DNA of 64,000 bases from Paragorgia papillata (GCA_035771165.1 JAWNZC010000320.1:1291501-1355500); one strand, 5' to 3'; shown: positions 1 to 12,436, counted from the stretch's first letter. Numbers and translations: made by a program. The notes: generated from the letters alone by a model not told the origin.

Positions 1-290
1 CAAAGTATAGTTGAAGGTTTTATTGTTTATTAATTTATTATCGAGTCGGTTTTCTTTGTTCTTTCGAGAGCTTTATATCGCATAATGCCCTTGAATAATA
101 ATTAGAAACGAAATGAAGAAAAAAACAAAGAAAATCTTTGTCCAAGGTGGAAAAAAAAAGACAAAACTTTGTTGGAAAACCTCCTCAATAATAAATTAAG
201 TCAGATAAATCCCTCGAACGTCGGGATGTATGCGATATAAAGCCCTCGGACGCTGTGTGTCCTCGGGTCTTTATATAGCATACTGATCCC
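1..290. other. AT-rich flank, no gene seen
   Basis: No convincing coding region. It ends with the 9-bp direct repeat ACTGATCCC (282-290), the left target-site duplication of the next element. Confidence 0.5.
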
Positions 291-2377
291 TAGCCTGCGA
301 ACCCAGACCTATTTTTCTGCCCTCGTGCCTCCCGCGAAAACTACGCGGAAATTTGATGTCCGTGATGTAATACCTTTTTATCCAATCACAATTTACCTCT
401 TAAAAACAGGGAACAAACGCGCGGGATTTGTGCGGGATAAACACGCAAACGCGTGGAAACAAAGGAGCGAAAGGCAAATCTGAAATGACAGAAAGTATCG
501 AGAGTGCGTTTATCAAAGTTTGTCAATTAGTTAAAAAGTTTAAATGTTTAGCATTAAAAGGTTGAATAAACATCAAGAGGATGCTATAAAATACGTCGGC
601 AAAGAGAAAGGATCTTTTCGTGAATTTGCCTACTGGATTTGGGAAGTCCCTAATATTTCAAGCCTTGCCACTCGTGTTTGGCTCATAATCCAGCCGAGCG
701 AAGCCTGATCAAGTCAGTCGGGATTTATAGTGCCGAATCGCTGAACGAATCACGTCAGATGCGGTTCGGTTCGATCGACTGACAGCGGTGCTAAACGGAG
801 AGTTCCCCTCCAATTTTTCCATCGTGTTTGGATCACCAGAGTTGTGGCTAGGTGATGAAAGATGATATGGCGGGAAATGGTTCACATACCGGGCATTTAT
901 AATACAAGAAGGCTGTGAAAGCTGTGGCAGTCGATGTGTCAAGTCAGAACAATGGTACGTAATTGCAACAAATCGTAAACAACACCAGTTTCCCAATAAG
1001 AAAGTGACTATCGAAATATTTATGAAGTCTCTGCAAATAATACTCGCTGAAATGTGATTCCAAGTTTGTTTTTGAGATTGCAATATGTTTTATGACTTAT
1101 TATGTTGTGATTTAAGACAAAAATGTTGGGAAAAATATCTGTTGTTCTTTGTCCTAAATTACAGCTTTCATTTCAACCGAGCCTAGTAGCAATATTAAAT
1201 AATGTCATTCACATTTTCTTAACGATCTGTCAGTGCTAAATACTCTTTTTGAAAAGTAATATAATTGTTGTTTAAGCATTGTTTTCACTTTTCACTAACG
1301 ACATAAGCATAAGCATCAGCTCAAGAGAAAACAAAACAAAAAATAGTTTTATCTGTGAAACTTTTATATTATTAAACATGTCATTGCAGCGGATTAACGA
1401 CAACAATTGTCGCGTTTATAGTTGCAACAATTATTATACTGTTGACGTTTCCAGGCAAAATGTCAGATACCTTACCAAGTCCGGCATACACAGGAGTTAC
1501 ATTTCTTTGTATATATTGTCTTTCGTTTATGGCCATATGCTTGTGCTTATCATGACTCTAGTGAAAACCAGGCTTTATACTACAGTTATCATTATTGTCG
1601 AACCAGTCACTGCTATACTGGGAAGCCACTCAGGATTTTATTTTCTTGAAGACGCAATAGTCATCAAAAGGGCACACTAAAGAAGAGGGCTCTCTGTTTC
1701 CATTCTATGCATAACTTTTCAAATTCAAAGCTTGTTTACTCCGCCTTTGTTTTTACTCGGAGCATGGAAGGCTGTCGTCATAGTCAGTCCAGGACGCATC
1801 AGATTCAACGTGTCAATACCGCTTTAGCAATTCCGCATTTCCGTGGCAATTCTCTGGTGAGAGCCGTGAACAATTGCTTATCCGAGGACCGCAAAGTCAG
1901 TTCTTTCCGTATTGTTTTACTCGGATATTTTACTGTAAGATGAACTTTAAAGTCTCTTTCTTTTGAGTTTCTGAAGCTGCTCGAACTGGTGAAGGTGAGT
2001 TTCAGCTTTCTTGGGCGGCGTCGAGGTCAACATCTGGTTAGTGTTAAATAATTTTCTCCCGTGTCGCGGGAAATGATTTTTGACAACGAAAACAAAGTAT
2101 CGGCTAGGTGTGACAATTTCTGTGGAGTGTCGTTCATCGTTATATAATACTATACAATATACTTGTCAAAAATTGCAAATATTTTGTGCTCCTTCCGGAC
2201 TTCGTTCAGCGTGAGTCCACGCGTGGGCAATTTTAGCTAAATATATTTTCAAATTTGATTGGATAACACGAGACAAAAGGTAATACGTCACGGAAATCAA
2301 ATCTCCGCTCGGGTTCGCAGACCGTAGTTTTCGCGGGAGGCACGAGGGCAGAAAAATAGGTCTGGGTTCGTAGGCTA
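291..2377. mobile_element. Non-autonomous TIR transposon, 9-bp TSD (Mutator/fold-back-like)
   Basis: The left end begins TAGCCTGCGAACCCAGACCT and the right end is its near-perfect reverse complement (2316-2377); inverted identity extends over roughly 60-100 bp with small gaps. The sequence ACTGATCCC occurs immediately outside both ends (282-290 and 2378-2386), a perfect 9-bp target-site duplication. The interior has no transposase-like frame; the short ORFs at 709-1083, 1279-1680 and 1707-1943 look fortuitous. A 9-bp duplication with long inverted ends suggests a Mutator or fold-back type element mobilised in trans; the superfamily is inference. Confidence 0.85.
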
Positions 2378-2618
2378 ACTGATCCCTCCTTCTCGGGGTT
2401 TATCTATTACTTGAAAAAGGATTGATTTTGAAGCAAACAAACATGTGCAATACGACAAAATTGTGATCTTTGACGGCTGATGTCTAGTCACGGATCGTCA
2501 GACAAGCTAATTTTATTTATGATTTCACCTCGCTAGGCGGGATGACTACCATATGAACACAAAACAGACTTCGTCCCGCTTACTGGGCCAGCCCGCTTAC
2601 CGGGATCATGTGAGCACC

Positions 2619-4679
2619 CAACCTCGTACCCAGGGTCTTATCTCCGCCCACCGCTGCGAAAAGACCCTGGTTGGGGCTGGTCACGTGTCTCCTAGAATAT
2701 GGGAGATAACAAACTTTTCTTGTCAGGGTCGGGTGGTTATTTTGAAAATTTGTCGCAGTACCTTGAATGCAAGAATATTTACAATATCGAAGGAAAGCTC
2801 ATTGCGCAAATTATTAAAACACTCCATGGATAACAATCTGGTATTATTGAAGGACAATTCTGAACATCTACAAAAGTCTTCGGTCGTTCAATCCAACGAC
2901 CAGCGAATTTAAGGAGATTCTATATTCTTCGAATGGATTTCTACAGTCATCACTCATCGATCTGATATTAGCAGCCTGAAGATTGAACAGAGAGTTTTAA
3001 ATTTTACAATAGCGGATTTAAATTTCCTTACAATCAAGACCATGCGAAATTCACAAATTATTTTGGTTGACAATCGTTTGAACCTTCATTCGAAAGAAAG
3101 TGTGGAAATTATCTCACTGCATCACTTGGAACACCAAGGTTCGCAGAATACATATACAGATTCAACACCTTGGGCTTGCAGCTGTCGACAAGGCTTTACA
3201 TTCTTATTCTGTGCTTTAGAAATTCCAAGAGGTTAGTTCATTACATTTACTATTTCTTTAATTTCCACATCGCATACAACAATTTCATGCCGTTTCGTGC
3301 AGCGGCGGGCCGGTGTATTAAAGTAGGCACTTATACTTGAACTAACAATCGAAATATAGTAACTTAGGTTAGATATACTGCCGAAACAGAGAACGTAGGA
3401 ATCTAAGGCCCTTCGTCAGTCAGGCCCTTCGTCACGTTTCTCTCTGACGAAGGGCCTTCGCTCGAGCCTCGAAACGTTAGATTCCTACCTTCTCTGTTTC
3501 GACAGTATATCTAACCTAAGTTACTATATTTCGATTGTTGTTTCAACACTGCCTAAGCAGCACGCTGCTTTTATTATACTTGAACTATATTGCTGATTTT
3601 TAAACTGAGCCAATTAATAACATTTATCATAAAAGGAGCCACAAGCTCGTGTTGTCAACTGTTACATGTAATTGCTATAGCCTCAATTTCACTAAAGTTG
3701 TCTACCTATCAGTATCGCGTTTTACTTACTATTGTTACCATTTTACAGTATTATTATACCGCGCGCTGAACGTTGTTGCTTGTTCAATGTTTTTCTTGTC
3801 ACTGTATTTTACAGAATTACAGCCAAAACTCACCACTGAACCAGCGCGAATGTTATACCGTTCTATGTTTCCTAACTGAATTATGGAAAATACTTCGTTA
3901 TAAACGTTAAATTTCGAAAGATCCAAATTATTGCATGACCACCGTTCAAACTTCAATATATTTTAATAAATATGTTTACTTCGCCGTTCAGCCAACGTAT
4001 ATATTTATATTTTCGCCCTTGAGACTCCTTAAACAACTCAGGCACATTTGTATTACCTTGATCATGTATTCTAAATGTTCATAGTTTACTGATATTGTCA
4101 TTGTTTTTCAGGCAACCGTTTCGTATAAACGCAAACAGTCAGACGCGCGCAACGAAACGCTTGAAAACATTGACAGTTGGCACATAAAAAAACAACAAAG
4201 GCAAAGCGGCGGGACACAAAGCGACTAACGAAAAATTGGCGGTGTATTCGGGTAGACTCATCGACGAATAAAGCCCAAGCTGAAGGGGCAAATCAACCGG
4301 AGAGATTTACACGTATTTTACTATTTCAAAAAGCCAATCGAGACATAGAGGCCTTCGACTTCAGGACGGCGACTTCTGTTTCTACATACAGTTTTACAAC
4401 ATCGCACAAAGAGACAACACGTAAATAAAATCACGTAAATAAACATCGATTTTGGCATGCAGTCTGACTCTGGCTTTGTTGACAGTTATAAAACGTACAC
4501 CTTGTCTTGCCAGAATAAAATAAATCACATTATAAAAACATTGTCTTTGCGTGTTCAGTTTAAATAACCCACCCCCAGTAAGTTATATTTTTGCCCTCGA
4601 AACACGTGACCAGCCCCAACCAGGGTCTTTTCGCAGCGGTGGGCGGGGGAGCGGAGATAAGACCCTGGGTACGAGGTTG
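2619..4679. mobile_element. Non-autonomous TIR transposon, 9-bp TSD
   Basis: The ends begin CAACCTCGTACCCAGGGTCT and are inverted repeats of about 70 bp (2619-2690 against 4600-4679). Flanks are GTGAGCACC (2610-2618) and GTGAACACC (4680-4688), a 9-bp target-site duplication with one mismatch. A ~229-bp retroposon-like palindrome is nested inside at 3345-3573. A short basic frame at 4177-4428 matches nothing I recognise and is not called as a gene. TSD length and structure match the preceding element, though the TIR sequence differs. Confidence 0.82.
3345..3573. mobile_element. Palindromic retroposon-like insertion with 14-bp direct repeats
   Basis: Two ~65-bp arms (about 3345-3412 and 3478-3540) are inverted copies flanking a core that holds three copies (both orientations) of the string GACGAAGGGCC. 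The sequence TTATACTTGAACTA occurs directly on both sides (3331-3344 and 3574-3587), a perfect 14-bp duplication. A duplication this long suits target-primed retrotransposition better than a cut-and-paste transposon. A Penelope-like origin is possible but unproven. Confidence 0.65.
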
Positions 4680-4689
4680 GTGAACACCC

Positions 4690-5846
4690 CCTCAGGATCA
4701 TCAAGCATTAAACTGTCAATTAAAAAAACAGGAAAGTCTTCCCAAACAAAGAAAATCTCATTAATATGCGACTAACCACGCGTAGCATGCATGTAGGGTA
4801 GCGTGGCTTGGGGTTTTATTCATTCGCTTGCCGCTTCATCTAACTCTGTTCTCAGTAAACAGTATGTGATTGTATTTCCTACTCTTTCAGGTTGTCTTGA
4901 AAGGTAATGTATCTTCAATGGGTTGCAAAATTCTTGTCGAATTTTGTCGTTAAGCATTGCACAGTATACTAATAAATCTAGTTTTCTTCGTATTTTTCTT
5001 AGAGATTGTTGACATAACCGAGATTTCGAGAGCGAATTTGATCTATTCCAAATTATGCTCTTTCGTCGACCAAGAAGAAGTCGAGGGAAATCAGTTTGGT
5101 AGATAAAAGATAAAGGTCTTCTGCATGAGTCAGCAGAACTTTGTCAAAAAGCCATGAAAACATCGCCTGCTGGCGTTCAACGTAGTGAAGCGAAATTGAA
5201 AACACGACGAAGGGATTGAAGATGAGAAAGTGTAATGGCGAGGCTTTCCCACCAAGTTCAAGAGTGATAAACCGACAGAGTATACTGATCAAATATCAGA
5301 TGGACGAAGCAAAGCTGAAACAAATCATTAGAATGAAAAATTCAGGTAAATATATATGCTCATAATTACTATTCATTTCTGCAATACCTGTAACCGCTTG
5401 AATAAGAGCTCCGGGCGATTTTTAAAACGAGGAGATCTTTACGGGAAGCATTTATTCGAGTAGGGTCTGTATTGGATATAGGGCCTTCTTCTTTTGTGAT
5501 GCAAATTAAACAGTGGCGCCATTATCAGGTTTGAAAACGATTATGAGAAAAGTAGGGGACCGATACTATTCGAGCTGAGCGTTTATTTCCTTGAAAATAT
5601 CTCGGGGGGTGGGGTCCTTTATTCGAGAAGGGGCTTCAGGAGCTTCTATTCGAGATTTTACGGTATTGCCATATATTTAGCCAGCGATACAGGGATTTTT
5701 TCGTCTATAGCGTTCTCTTATACTAGCAGTTGTATCACTATTGAATTTGCTGTGCGACGAAGTTCTTTGATGTATTCTATACTGCTTTTATTTAGCTATA
5801 ATTCCGCTATATTCGCCCCGGTTAGTGTGGTATTGCGGTCGTTTAG
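4690..5846. other. Unassigned AT-rich stretch
   Basis: No supported gene. Around 5450-5650 are several TTATTCGAG/TATTCGAG motifs near 'TTTTACGGTA', which look like a degenerate repeat fragment. The short frame at 5053-5292 (minus) has no recognisable similarity. Confidence 0.35.
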
Positions 5847-5940
5847 CAGGGGCGGATCCAGAAATTTTCATACGTTAGTCAAAATTTTAGTTGTCAACAC
5901 TCAGGGGAGGGTTGTATGATTCATCATAATAACGCCCCCC
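5847..5940 (+). mobile_element. hAT-like transposon end fragment
   Basis: Begins CAGGGGCGGATCCAGAAATT, the kind of terminus typical of hAT-family elements. No matching inverted end is nearby, so this is one end only. A run of about 18 C residues follows. Confidence 0.45.
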
Positions 5941-5957
5941 CCCCCCCCTAAAAAAAA

Positions 5958-5998
5958 GCGGCTGTTTCGCCCCATATCAGGGCTCATCAGCATGTCTA
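5958..5998 (-). ncRNA. Partial hammerhead-ribozyme-like core
   Basis: On the minus strand CTGATGAG is followed by a 4-bp helix (GCCC/GGGC) closed by a seven-base loop and then CGAAAC, which is the stem II core of a hammerhead. The expected stem III, GUC cleavage triplet and 3' strand of stem I are not visible; an A/T homopolymer run follows instead. It looks like a truncated ribozyme copy rather than an active one. Confidence 0.4.
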
Positions 5999-6431
5999 GG
6001 AACACATAGCTAATACCATAATATAATTATGACAAACTCGTGATTCCGACATGCAATTTTGGCAGCCTGGCAGGTTATGATCGTATTACACCAGACCATG
6101 CTGTCGGTCTATTGATAGCCTAACAAAATAGACTAAATACAAATATACAATGCCACTTATTTTGTTTGGTGAATAAATATATAGAATAATCGATACGTAA
6201 GTCGAAATCTTTAGCTGATATTAATTGATATAATGCTGCTTTTATGATGCATTTATATGATTTAGATATTAATAACCTTTTGACCGCAAAAATATGCTAA
6301 TTTGGGTAAATTCCATCGAGATTATTTACATATACAAGCCTAAATATTAAAATCGGCGCACAGCTTGTTCTGTTAATAGACATTGTAAAACAAGACAAAA
6401 TATGTTTAATTTACCTTATAGCAGTACAGGA

Positions 6432-6560
6432 CAGGGGCGGATCTAGGAATTTCCCCCACTTAGTCAAACTATCTAGGGGGGTCCGGGGGGATGTCCCCCG
6501 GAAAATTTTTGAAATTTGGGTCTCTGAAATGGCATTTCCCGCGTTCTGACAACACTTTTA
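6432..6560 (+). mobile_element. Second hAT-like end fragment
   Basis: Begins CAGGGGCGGATCTAGGAATT, nearly the same terminus and the same orientation as the copy at 5847. No inverted partner is visible, so both are likely remnants. Confidence 0.42.
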
Positions 6561-7626
6561 ATCAAAATTTCTGAAGTTTTAAAACATATTTTTTAGCACA
6601 TTTTATACTTTTTTTGAAAAAGTGTCAAAATTGGATTTGGATTAGTGAATTATTGTAATAGTTTGTAAGTGCGTAATTATTTATTTCTAAAAAGAAGGCA
6701 ATACAACAAACAGTAGAGATATGTGATTATATTTAATTACTAACTCAAAAAATATATTCTCGTTGTTTTGTGAAATTCTCGAAGAGAAAGACTTGTTCAA
6801 ATAATGTTGGTCACGATGATAAGGTTATAGCTTTCCTAAGACTTCAATTGACCGTATCGAAAAATATGGCGTCTTGTGCATTTAACCACAATCCTTTGCG
6901 CTCATTAAATATTATTTCTTGCAGAATAATCGGAAGATAGGGTTTTAAAAGGGTAAACCTTGGTAGGAATGAACTTCTTGCCTATTTAATCCATTTTAGC
7001 ACGATAAACAATGTTTAGTTGTTATTTGAGCTGATTTCTGGTCGCTGATGTACCGCCGCCATCTTTTTCGGTACTGTCGATTCTGCAGTGCGTCGGTTAA
7101 TTCCGCGTTATCTTTACAACGTAACATTAAATGCTTTTTCTACGTTGTCAACAGAGTCATGACGGCGCGAAGATTCTTTTTGGACTGCAGGCATTTGAAA
7201 AAGCTCTATATATTTGACATAAAATTAGATTGTTTAAACACGTAGTCGTAGTTGTTGTGTTTTCTCATTAAAATCCCTAATACTCTGTGAACTGTGCGAA
7301 CCACAAATATGTGGGAATTAGCTGGAGAAAGTGATTTATTGAGACCCATGCATCTCTTTATTGAGATTTGCCCATGTTCAAATGGCGACCGCTTCGTAAA
7401 CTTAATCAGAAACCGAATAAGAACGAGTACTAAATATAAGTATATAACATACTATTTGTGAGTATGTTTATCTTTAGCTTTTGTAATTAAGGGATTGAAT
7501 CTCAACTCTAACCATCTGTTTTTTTACTCTTCTCAATCTGATAAAGCACTTATGTTCAAAACGTCAGTTTATATCTTTACACCGCTTTGAATAATTGATA
7601 AACAAAGAAAACCCCGCCAAAACCTT
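6561..7626. other. No feature recognised
   Basis: AT-rich sequence with one short frame (7048-7245) that I do not believe is coding. Confidence 0.3.
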
Positions 7627-7630
7627 TTAA

Positions 7631-8204
7631 GGTGGCTCCATACAGTTTCTTGAAAAGTGGAAAACACGCGTTCTAGATCCAAAATCTTGGCAACAATGAC
7701 GTTTCAAAATGGCTGCTAATTTGTGTTTAAGTTAGTTTAATTCGAAAACAACGTCGCTTACCCCAATTTTTATTTTATTAAAAGTTTTCTTCTAGTATGG
7801 GTAATCGTTATGCCAAATTAAAAAAAATTCCGAAGATCCAAACTTTTTTTATTAATAATAATCACGTCCTTTTTATTTGAAAAATTTTGGATCTACAGAA
7901 TTTTTTCTTAATTTGGCCTATTAACTACCCATAGTGGAAGGGAACGTTTAATAAAATAATAAATGAAGGTCATGATCGAGGTTTTTTGCGAATGGAACTA
8001 GTTTAAACGCAAATTAGCAGCCATTTTAAAACGCCATTGTTGCCATAGCAACCACACTTGCGCCCTTTTTCGTTTCAGTTTCTAATTCTCAAAATGCTGT
8101 TCTATACAAGACATCTAGTTTTATTCCTCTAACAACATCAATGTACAAGATTTTGGGTCTGAAACGTGTGTTTTCCAGTTTTTAAGAAACTGTATGGAGC
8201 CACC
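7631..8204. mobile_element. TTAA-flanked full-length palindromic MITE
   Basis: Starts GGTGGCTCCATACAGTTTCT and ends with its inverse, flanked by TTAA at 7627-7630 and 8205-8208. The inverted match runs almost to the centre (around 7855), so the whole ~574 bp can fold into one long hairpin with arms of about 280 bp. No coding capacity. TTAA target choice suggests mobilisation by a piggyBac-like transposase (inference). Confidence 0.82.
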
Positions 8205-9050
8205 TTAATTCAGACGCAGATTAATTAATCTGAATGTCGGAAAATGTCAGAAAATTGCGCGCGCCGATTGATAGAGCTACTTCAGGCTAATTCTCGATAA
8301 TCACCTACAACGTTTATTCAAAATGGCCACCAGCCAATTTGTCAATGCGACAGATGAGGAAACTAACAATTTCAAAAAAATGTTCCTAAAAGAACAAAAA
8401 TATGTATTTCTTCTCAGTTATTATTCACCTCGCCTTCGACGAATAATTGTCAAGTATAATGTAAGTCTTGTCGTTTTACATGTTGTAAAATTTTAGGTTA
8501 ATACGACACCCTTTTTTACGGTTTTTAGAGTTAGAGTTTTCAATTTTGCTAAAGTGCGCATGAAACGTATATTAAGTCTGCCTTATTTGAAAGAACATTT
8601 AAAATGCATGACAAAGTAACATCTTCGCACTTTTTCGTTCCCTTGTTTCGTTGTTGAGATATTTCAGCTTGTTTGATAGGTAAATTAAACAACTTGACGT
8701 CTGTGATATAGTGGAGGTTGTCAAGACAATTTTAATAAGTGTAGAGTGCCATTTTCCGCCATTGACGTTATTTTTGGCTTTTTGCATTCCATTGAAAATA
8801 TATAAAAGCTAAGACAAACAAAATTCAAAAGAATTCAAAAGAAAAATTGGAAAGAAATTTAACGTCATAGTGTGAAAATTACGTATTCTATATATACTTA
8901 TTAAAAGGTCTATAGACCTTATTCTTTGGTGTATATATAAACTAGAAGTTAGTATCGCAAGTGTAGTGCTGCCTCGTTATTGAGCTGAAAACATTTAGCT
9001 TACTCCACAGGCAACCTTGTGTAGTCTGTGGCCCAAGTAACACTCTCTTG

Positions 9051-9180
9051 CCCACTCCAGTAACACCACCCGAGTTAGTCCACTCCACCCAAATTTATCC
9101 ACTCCCCCCGAGTTTGCCCACTCCAACCGAGTTTGCCCACTCCACCCGAGTTTGCCCACTCCACCCAAGTTTGCCCAGTC
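9051..9180 (+). repeat. 19-bp tandem minisatellite
   Basis: Six to seven degenerate copies of a 19-bp unit close to CCCACTCCACCCGAGTTTG. The short frame read through it (9048-9248) is a by-product of the repeat. Confidence 0.8.
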
Positions 9181-9189
9181 TGATATATA

Positions 9190-9393
9190 TTATTATTATA
9201 TGGCTTTGTAATATCCTGAGTTCTGATTGGTCAACGCATGGTCCGTAAAAATGCGTATCCGGACCACGGTCCGTCTTTTTCCGTATCCGGACCGCTGTCC
9301 CGGATGTTGATTTTGCTCGCGTGAATTTCTAAGGTTTTCACACTAAGTTTGATACAATAATTATCGAAAAACTTGAAATAGCCATATATTAAA
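9190..9393. mobile_element. MITE with ATTATATGGC ends
   Basis: Left end TATTATATGGC, right end GCCATATATT. The interior carries repeated CCGGACC/GGTCCG blocks and the string TGATTGGTC. A relative with the same ends is inserted in the PolB relic at about 33886-34303. Confidence 0.5.
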
Positions 9394-9397
9394 CGCT

Positions 9398-9538
9398 TTA
9401 TTAACCTCGTTTACTCGGTCTGTACGGGAAAACATCACACCTCGGTCTTTTTTGTACGAACCTCGCCTGCGGCTCGGTCCGTACTGTCAAGACGTCGGTC
9501 TGATATTTTCCCGTACAGACCTCGTTCTCGGTTAATAA
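9398..9538. repeat. Fold-back repeat, TTATTAACC ends
   Basis: TTATTAACCTCGTTTACTCGG at the left is inverted at the right (…CTCGGTTAATAA), with inner arms matching around GTCTGTACGGGAAA. It adjoins the previous MITE. The same pair of repeats occurs side by side at 33.74-34.30 kb. Confidence 0.65.
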
Positions 9539-10390
9539 TCTCTTAACATTTAACCAATGCATGAATAGAATACAAATGAACCTCTGGTATCCAGGGTATT
9601 ATTCGTCAGATCGTTATGTGATTAATTACCTTATATGTCGTACATCAAGCCAATTAAATCAAAATGGTGCCAGTCAATAGAACTGGCCACGTTTTATATG
9701 ACTAAAAACCATAGTATGAATCCACACCGTTCTTGTAATCCATGATGTTCTCATAGATTTGAACCGAGTTTGACTTTTATATATTTGACATTGTCTTCAT
9801 ACGCTGGACTTGTGATCAATTTGTGATGGGATTTAAGCTAAATAATTAGATTTGACTCGACACAAGGGCGACGTCTAAACTGAGCCTTTACTCTCCAATA
9901 GTATTGCTATTATTATATTATTTTTTAACTCTTGATTATGATTGATCAGAACTTTGCGAGAAATCTTTATTTCCACTTTTATACATATTAGCCGTAAACG
10001 AAATCATTTGGAGGTCGAGGATTTTCTTCGACATGATAACAACGGTAAGTTTGTCATATAAATGTTTTTCAAAGTCAGCAACACACCATCGTAATATTAA
10101 ACGTAGTTGTCTTTTACCTTCACAAGAAAATCTTTTCTCGCTGAAAACCCCCTGGAGGTGGTGGCGAGGTTTGAAAACTATTAAATTCAGATTGTTTACT
10201 TTTGTATAGTTTGTACAATCTTCCTGTTTGAATGTTTCTGAAATGCTACGCTGCTTTGAGCAGCGGAGCTTAATATGAGCGCCTGTACGCAGGCTAGGAA
10301 TAATTTGCGAAGCGATTGCGTAATATACGAAATCCGTTTTTCGTACAAACACAATTTTCAACAAATCGAGTCTTTGCGCGCTATACATAG

Positions 10391-11212
10391 CCTGCCTCCT
10401 CCGCAGGCCCTCGTTGCATCATGGACAGGTCAATGCACTTTTGAGAGGGCCTGCCAGATCCTGTAAACAAAATGGGGTTGATCCCATTATGCACAGCGAG
10501 ACTATGCCCTAAGAGGCGATAGTTTTGAGAGGGCCTGCAAAATCTTTCTGGCCGCTGTTCGACAAACGTACGTCCAAGTTCTTTTAAATAACACTATGAC
10601 CCACCAGGAAATTCGGTCTAAACGTTCTTACAGATCATGACAATGAAGAAACCAATATGTTTTAGAATCGCCGACCTTCTGCCAATAATATTTTTAGCGA
10701 CAAAAAGGAATTGAAGGGGAAAATATCTGCCGAACAAAAGCAAATTCGACGGTCAGGAAAGTACAGGTTTTCCGTATTGTTTTTTAGTTTATTTAGCTAT
10801 CGAAGACTGTCAACCAAGAGTTAATGAGATTTAATTTTGTTAAATTGTAGGCTATAGTGTAGCGTAATTCAAGTTTCAGTTGTTGTGGAAACCGAAAAAG
10901 TATATAAACCCAAGAGTAACTGGGTAGACTAAAGTGCATTTTCGTTGATTATTCCGGCCAAAAGTTGACAAAGTTCAACCGTAATTGCTTTTTTCAACAA
11001 TTCCTTCATTTTAAAGCTAGTATTCGTATGTCGTAAGTCTTCAATGTCCTTCAAAATCTTCGGAAATAGCCATATGGCTATTAACAATTGTAGTTAATTA
11101 TGCAAATTTATTCCGTGCCAAGATTTTCCAAAATTTTTACAGGATCTTGCAGGCCCTAAATTCGGCGTGTGTGACCCGTCCATGATGCAACGAGGGCCTG
11201 CGGAGGAGGCAG
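10391..11212. mobile_element. TIR transposon derivative, 8-bp TSD
   Basis: The left end CCTGCCTCCTCCGCAGGCCC… is inverted at 11170-11212 with about 38 perfect bases, plus a further inverted block containing CAGGATCTTGCAGGCCC. ATACATAG lies on both sides (10383-10390 and 11213-11220). No transposase frame inside. Similar in style to the 9-bp-TSD elements in this window. Confidence 0.78.
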
Positions 11213-11572
11213 ATACATAGCTCAGCAAATGGACTGGGCACGAGTAAAGACACAGCTAACCCAAGACGAACGCCAAGTATAGTGTGCTGCCTCGCTGACG
11301 CTCGGCAGCAATTAGTCCTCGTTCTAAAGTAAAAAAACTTTTGAATTTCCGACATGAAAACGAGTTCATAGAAGCTAATTTATAGGTGTATAAACGAATT
11401 CTAGTTCATTAAATGTACACAATTTTTGGGTTTCACCTTGCATGTTTCATTTAAAACTATAAGCTTTCGGCTAGTATACTCGGCTCGTACATTTAATTTA
11501 TTAATCGCCATGCAAAGCTTCAAACAATATATCTGCTTCTTAATTCGTCGGCCATTTTTTAGTAAGGCCTAT

Positions 11573-11678
11573 ACCTTTGCTATAATCAAACGAAATCACT
11601 TCAAATTACATGTTGGTGTGCTGGGAGAAACACATTTAAATTTTTCATTTGACGTGATTTCGTTTGATAATAGCAAAG
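11573..11678. repeat. Small fold-back
   Basis: TTTGCTATAATCAAACGAAA at the left is inverted at 11650-11678. A hairpin of about 30-bp arms with a loop of about 45 bp. No TSD recognised. Confidence 0.55.
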
Positions 11679-11689
11679 ATATGTAACCT

Positions 11690-12436
11690 TCCCTGATAAC
11701 GAATATGCACGTGTGACGTCAAAGTGTTAAATTTGCATATCAAACAATCTCAAATATCTCGACAACGAAGCAAGAAAACAAAAGGACTTCAAAATGTTAC
11801 CGGGAGGGAATTAATCTAAACTAGAAATATCTAATGTATATTATTTTGATTTTAACAGGGGACGTTTTGGATTTGTGATCTTGTCGGAGAGATACAGTAT
11901 TTCCCTTCAACGCACCGTTTGGAAGCCTTTTAGTCTTTTACTTTGACTTCCAACACAGAAGTAAGTTGATTTTTGTATTATTTTATATTACCTAAAAAGT
12001 CATATAATTTATGAAGAAAACACAAAGGAAATCAGTACCATGTTCCGTAGTTTTATATCTGAAAACAATCCTCCTGATCTATTTTACATAAACTTTAGCT
12101 TTGGTTTTCTCGGCTAAGACAACGTTGTATTTCCAAATTACTATGCTAATAACTTACCAAATGGTCGTTTTATAAGCTATTCAAAATTTTTGCAACACAT
12201 ATTTTATCAAATCAAAAACACTCGGCTATTGTCTGTTGTCTTAAATCGGATAAAACATTGCTACTCAGCTTGTTTTAAATATTACATGAGTAATGTTATA
12301 GCTGGGTTTTGGGTGAATATATCTGAATGCCCTTGATTCATAGTTACATAGAATTAGACGAATTTATATATAATTGTAATTAATATTTTGAGTTTATTCG
12401 TAGATGGGGACGAACTTAATATTCCTATATATATAT
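11690..12436. other. No feature recognised
   Basis: AT-rich sequence; nothing coding or structured that I can support. Confidence 0.3.

Noticed and set aside
3436..3478. Hammerhead-like string CTGACGA…CGAAACG in the palindrome
   Set aside because: The required G-C closing pair of stem II would be A opposite C, and no GUC cleavage triplet with a stem I partner follows. Similarity only.
4177..4428. Basic 83-codon frame
   Set aside because: Starts with a Lys/Arg-rich stretch but has no recognisable motif and lies inside a non-autonomous transposon.
8902..8926. Short palindrome AAGGTCTATAGACCTT
   Set aside because: Too short and isolated to assign a role.
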